Positions 6,824 to 8,674 of a DNA stretch of 8,674 nucleotides are shown here, piece by piece. Within the stretch, counting starts at the first letter, position 1. Each line of letters starts with the position of its first letter. The DNA is taken from contig JBBRPS010000438.1 of the NCBI GenBank assembly GCA_038227745.1, positions 1 to 8,674 on the forward strand. The letters are read 5' to 3'. The notes beneath the pieces were generated by a model. It was given only the letters and a program-made list of their open reading frames with translations. It searched no databases and was not told the DNA's origin. This DNA comes from DASPXY01 sp038227745. Lineage in GTDB: Bacteria; Planctomycetota; Planctomycetia; Gemmatales; Gemmataceae. A program made the translations under genes and the position numbers.

Positions 6824-7018
6824 TTAGTGGCGGTAACCGTTCCCGTCGATCGGAAAGGGATCGCTCGTGCTGATGAACCCGCCCACGTACGAGCCCCCCC
6901 CTGGGCCGCGGCGCAGATGTTGCCGCTGTAGGCCCTGTCGGCGTGATGGAAGCGAATCACCCCGGTGGCGGGCGGCCCCGTCGCCGTCCGTCAACCTTGT
7001 CGGCCGGTCCTGAGTCAC
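6824..7018 (-). pseudogene. Small unidentified gene, apparently disrupted by two compensating indels
   Basis: A GTG at 7018 overlaps the stop codon of the preceding frame (GTGA) and opens a 64-codon frame ending in a TAA at 6824-6826. The middle of that frame is arginine-rich and uses A/T-ending codons. Over about 6905-6960 a neighbouring frame instead reads VIRFHHADRAYSGNICAAAQ with almost all codons ending in G or C. The coding signal returns to the original frame after a run of eight C's at 6894-6901 (G's on the coding strand), giving SYVGGFISTSDPFPIDGNGY near the C-terminus. The simplest reading is an ancestral protein of about 65 residues with one extra base near 6970-6975 and one base missing in the homopolymer. 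I do not recognise the family. The changes could be real decay or sequencing error. Confidence 0.4.
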
Positions 7019-7262
7019 CAGCCGAGTCCCTCGCGGAGGCGGTCGAGGGGGGAGAGTCTCACGGGTTCCCCGACCCGGGACGCCACGACCACGCGCCCAT
7101 CTGAGTCCAGAATCACCCTCGCCCCCGCCGGACCGGCGGACCAGTAGTGCGGGTCCAGCCGCCCCGGCAGTGCTCCGCTGGTGGGCACAGGGGCGCCGAG
7201 CAACGCCTCCACCTCCGCCAGCTCATCCCCGGCTTGATGTACCCCACGGTCGCCGCGGTCAC
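7015..7262 (-). pseudogene. Frameshifted small protein with a GM-LAEVEALLG motif
   Basis: Two frames together give one coherent protein of about 82 residues. From a GTG at 7262 the first frame reads VTAATVGYIKPGMS. From 7221 the next frame reads LAEVEALLGAP and ends in RLREGLGW and a TGA at 7015-7017. Restoring one missing base near 7221-7223 yields the GM(S/T)LAEVEALLG pattern typical of short planctomycete hypothetical proteins, which often finish with a W/LGW tail and a middle W.......V.LDSDGRV strand pair. They are sometimes compared with the BamE/SmpA fold; that is analogy only. GAAGGGG lies about 7 nt before the GTG. The alternative unbroken frame, opening upstream to about 7503, has an arginine-rich, unfamiliar N-terminus and is less convincing. 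Function is unknown. Confidence 0.5.
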
Positions 7263-7411
7263 GCCGCGGCCCCTTCGTTTGCGCCGCCGCTACGGTCGGG
7301 AAAACCCTGAAGGTCGCCAGCGCCGCGCGCCGAAGAAAGAGCATCGAGGGAAGCTGCCGGAACTGCCCCGTTTTCGTCCAGGTCTTCCGGTTCCCGAAAA
7401 GGAGGATGACC
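7263..7411. promoter_or_regulatory. Divergent intergenic region between 7262 (-) and 7412 (+)
   Basis: The 149 bp between the divergently oriented reading frames should contain promoters for both. No clear -35/-10 pair, operator palindrome or riboswitch is visible. Its 3' end carries AAAAGGAGG (7397-7405), a strong ribosome binding site for the plus-strand gene. That site sits 6 nt before the ATG at 7412 and is too close to the in-frame ATG at 7406, so it fixes the start at 7412. Confidence 0.4.
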
Positions 7412-8008
7412 ATGAGCACGAAGCGGCTTGGGTTCCGCCCTTGCCTGGAGGCCCTGGAGGACCGCTCGCTGCCGAGCGGCCTGAACCCCCACTCCGGCCA
7501 CAACCCGCTGCCCCCTTACATCTTCAACCCGTTCCAATCCTCGGGCCACGGGATCGCGATCCCGAACTCCTCGATTTCCTCCAGGGTGCCCGCGAATATG
7601 ATCGAGTTCAACTTCGGCGCGCAGCCAGTTATCTTCAACCCGTTCCACACCACCGGGCAGGGGATCCCGGTCCCGACCCCCTCGCCGTCTGCCAGCGTGC
7701 CGACGAGTGCGACCCAGTTCGCCTTCGACGCCCTACCGGTCACCTTCAACCCGTTCCAGGCCACCGGGCAGGGGATCCCGGTCCCCACCCCTTCGCCGTC
7801 CGCCAGCGTGCCTGCGAGCGCGAGCCATGTGGGGTCCGGGGCACAGCCGGTTATCTTCAACCCGTTCCACACCACGGGAGAGGGGATCTCGGTCTCGACC
7901 TTCTCGCCGTTCGCCAACGTGCCGGCGAGTGCGACCCAGTTCACCTTCGACTCTCAGCAGGCGGTCAGCCCCGGCCTGCCCACGACGCAGTTGAGCTTCT
8001 TTCCGTAA
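7412..8008 (+). CDS. Repeat-containing putative surface/secreted protein with LEALEDR N-terminal motif
   Basis: This 198-residue protein has no enzymatic domain that I recognise. Residues 1-23 (MSTKRLGFRPCLEALEDRSLPSG) match the basic, LE.LEDR-containing N-terminus seen on many large planctomycete extracellular proteins. The motif is thought to be linked to export or cell-surface location, although it lacks a classic hydrophobic signal core. Residues 35-182 are four 37-residue repeats, each opening with P.(I/T)FNPF, then TGQGIPVPTPSPSASVP and an aromatic F.F end. The protein is rich in Pro, Ser, Thr and Gly, has no cysteine after residue 12 and ends with LSFFP. A low-complexity, beta-rich or extended wall-like structure is plausible. 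The start is fixed by a ribosome binding site ending at 7405. An antisense open frame exists, but its codon use and lack of a start site argue against it. The gene stands alone, followed by the 8056-8102 hairpin. Confidence 0.78.
   Translation: MSTKRLGFRPCLEALEDRSLPSGLNPHSGHNPLPPYIFNPFQSSGHGIAIPNSSISSRVPANMIEFNFGAQPVIFNPFHTTGQGIPVPTPSPSASVPTSATQFAFDALPVTFNPFQATGQGIPVPTPSPSASVPASASHVGSGAQPVIFNPFHTTGEGISVSTFSPFANVPASATQFTFDSQQAVSPGLPTTQLSFFP
7514..7957 (+). repeat. Four tandem 111-bp repeats
   Basis: Units at 7514-7624, 7625-7735, 7736-7846 and 7847-7957 share an exact 111-bp period, with the TTCAACCCGTTCCA core recurring in all four. Units 2 and 3 are most alike; unit 1 is most diverged. The period is a multiple of three, so gain or loss of units keeps the reading frame. 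This points to growth by unequal recombination or slippage. Confidence 0.88.
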
Positions 8009-8055
8009 CGGCTCCAGGGGTCCCCTCTGGCCCCAGGAACAGGGCGAATTCCCAT

Positions 8056-8102
8056 GAACTGACAGGGGCGGCGCCGGGGATTGCGCCGCCCCCTGTCAGT
8101 TC
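8056..8102. terminator. Long GC-rich hairpin between convergent genes
   Basis: GAACTGACAGGGG at the left (arm 8056-8074) pairs with CCCCCTGTCAGTTC at the right (arm 8083-8102), giving a 19-bp stem with one unpaired C and an 8-nt loop. It lies 48 bp after the repeat-protein stop and contains the stop codon (8096-8098) of the minus-strand frame in its right arm. It fits a shared terminator for both strands, although no T-tract follows. Confidence 0.65.
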
Positions 8103-8501
8103 CCGCGCCGCGGCGGAGCTTCGACGGCCTCGACTGTCAAGCCCCTCTCCCGCAGCACCGCGTCCCGGGCCAGCACCTGCACGCGGTAGCGCCCGGCCAC
8201 CGGCAGCGCCACCGGGGCCGTGTGGCAGACATTCGTCGGGCGGGTCCGGGTCGGTGAACTCCGCGTCAAGCTCGAAGGCGTGCAGCAGTTCGCCGTCAGG
8301 GGCGAGCACCCGCACCACCACCGGCAGCACGCCGACGGTGCCGTCCAGGCTGGCGAAGAACGCCAGCGGGGCCTTCGTTGGCAGGCGCCGGCAGACGAGA
8401 TGGTCCGTCACGTTGACGATGGTCGGCGCCTTGCTCACCGGCTGAGCCTCGATACTGCGGGCCGTCAACAGGGCGAGCACGCGGGGCAGCTCCTCGGCCA
8501 T
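8096..8501 (-). pseudogene. Frameshifted small protein resembling the DUF6941 type
   Basis: From the ATG at 8501 (GGAGGG at 8509-8514, 7 nt upstream) the frame reads MAEELPRVLALLTARSIEAQ..APTIVNVTDHL and later VVVRVLAPDGELLHAFELDAEF up to codon 88. It then degenerates into Gly/Ala/Arg-rich sequence that runs on through the hairpin. One base further along, from 8236, a neighbouring frame continues sensibly as TNVCHTAPVALPVAGRYRVQ and ends in a TGA at 8096-8098. Removing one base near 8237 would restore a protein of about 134 residues. The layout (short N-terminal 'vlaLltar.i', beta-rich core, GrYrvqvla C-terminus) resembles DUF6941-like planctomycete proteins, from memory only. Start and upstream stop are separated by one base (TGA-G-ATG), so the two genes are probably co-translated. 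Function is unknown. Confidence 0.55.
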
Positions 8502-8502
8502 C

Positions 8503-8674
8503 TCATCGCCCTCCCGGGAGCCACCCGAGCCACTCCGACAGCAGGATCCCAGGGACCCCACCGGCCAGGGCGAGCGCCAGCACCTCGACCAGCGCCACGC
8601 GGCGGCGCCGCCGGCGCTGTGCCACGAAGACGGCCAGGGCCGCACTGAGCGCCACGATCCGGGCCGCCAGTTCA
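8503..8674 (-). CDS. C-terminal end of a small membrane protein (partial)
   Basis: The frame is open from the right edge of the window to a TGA at 8503-8505 and encodes the last 56 residues. It contains a hydrophobic stretch ARIVALSAALAVFVAQ, then a run of six arginines, then a second hydrophobic stretch ALVEVLALALAGGVPGILLS ending in EWLGWLPGGR. Two membrane helices with an arginine-rich cytoplasmic turn are likely. The start lies outside the window, so family and length cannot be judged. It directly precedes the frameshifted gene at 8501 and probably shares its mRNA. Confidence 0.55.
   Translation of the reverse strand, partial: ELAARIVALSAALAVFVAQRRRRRRVALVEVLALALAGGVPGILLSEWLGWLPGGR

Noticed and set aside
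7516..7944. Antisense repeat ORF (WVALAGTLADGEGVGTGIPC-type units) opposite the repeat protein
   Set aside because: It looks oddly protein-like, but a repeat with a period divisible by three opens all frames. No ribosome binding site or start context supports it, and GC3 favours the plus strand.
7147..8445. 432-codon plus-strand frame overlapping the repeat protein in another frame
   Set aside because: It is Arg/Pro-rich. The repeat-protein frame has the strong ribosome binding site and the LEALEDR motif; the repeats' 111-bp period keeps other frames open.

Overview
The window is high-GC DNA (third codon positions almost always G or C) that most resembles a planctomycete of the Gemmataceae/Isosphaeraceae type. 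The clearest pointer is the gene at 7412-8008, whose N-terminus carries a LEALEDRSLPSG motif of the kind common on surface or secreted proteins of that group. The small broken genes on the minus strand (7015-7262, 8096-8501) also resemble short hypothetical families frequent there. This assignment rests on pattern recognition, not on a database search.

Layout. 1-140 is palindrome-rich, lower-GC DNA that abruptly replaces the start of a nonribosomal peptide synthetase (NRPS) gene. 59-2359 (+) is what remains of that gene: most of a probable glycine-activating adenylation domain, a carrier protein and a thioesterase. A perfect 32-bp inverted repeat built from AATGATG heptads (2360-2434) separates it from a convergent minus-strand cluster. 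In transcription order that cluster is a BioF2/FemAB-like acyltransferase (6621-5698), a SAM methyltransferase (5523-4894), a DegT/DnrJ/EryC1-type PLP sugar aminotransferase (4775-3519), and a family 2 glycosyltransferase with an N-terminal coiled coil (3529-2459). The last two overlap and look translationally coupled. A second long hairpin flanked by direct repeats (5537-5613) lies between the acyltransferase and the methyltransferase.

From 6622 on the content changes to short genes. On the minus strand there are two small reading frames, each broken by apparent single-base indels (7262-7015 and 7018-6824). Divergent from them is an intact repeat protein with four 37-residue repeats (7412-8008, +). 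A long GC-rich hairpin (8056-8102) follows. Last is a minus-strand pair, a membrane protein running off the window edge (8674-8503) and a frameshifted small protein (8501-8096).

How the genes could work together (inference): aminotransferase, N-acyltransferase, methyltransferase and glycosyltransferase are the usual set for making, decorating and attaching an N-acylated amino sugar in a surface polysaccharide or glycolipid. The NRPS remnant may once have supplied or released an aminoacyl group, but it now lacks its N-terminal adenylation subregion and probably does not activate an amino acid. I see no rRNA, tRNA, CRISPR array or intact transposase gene.
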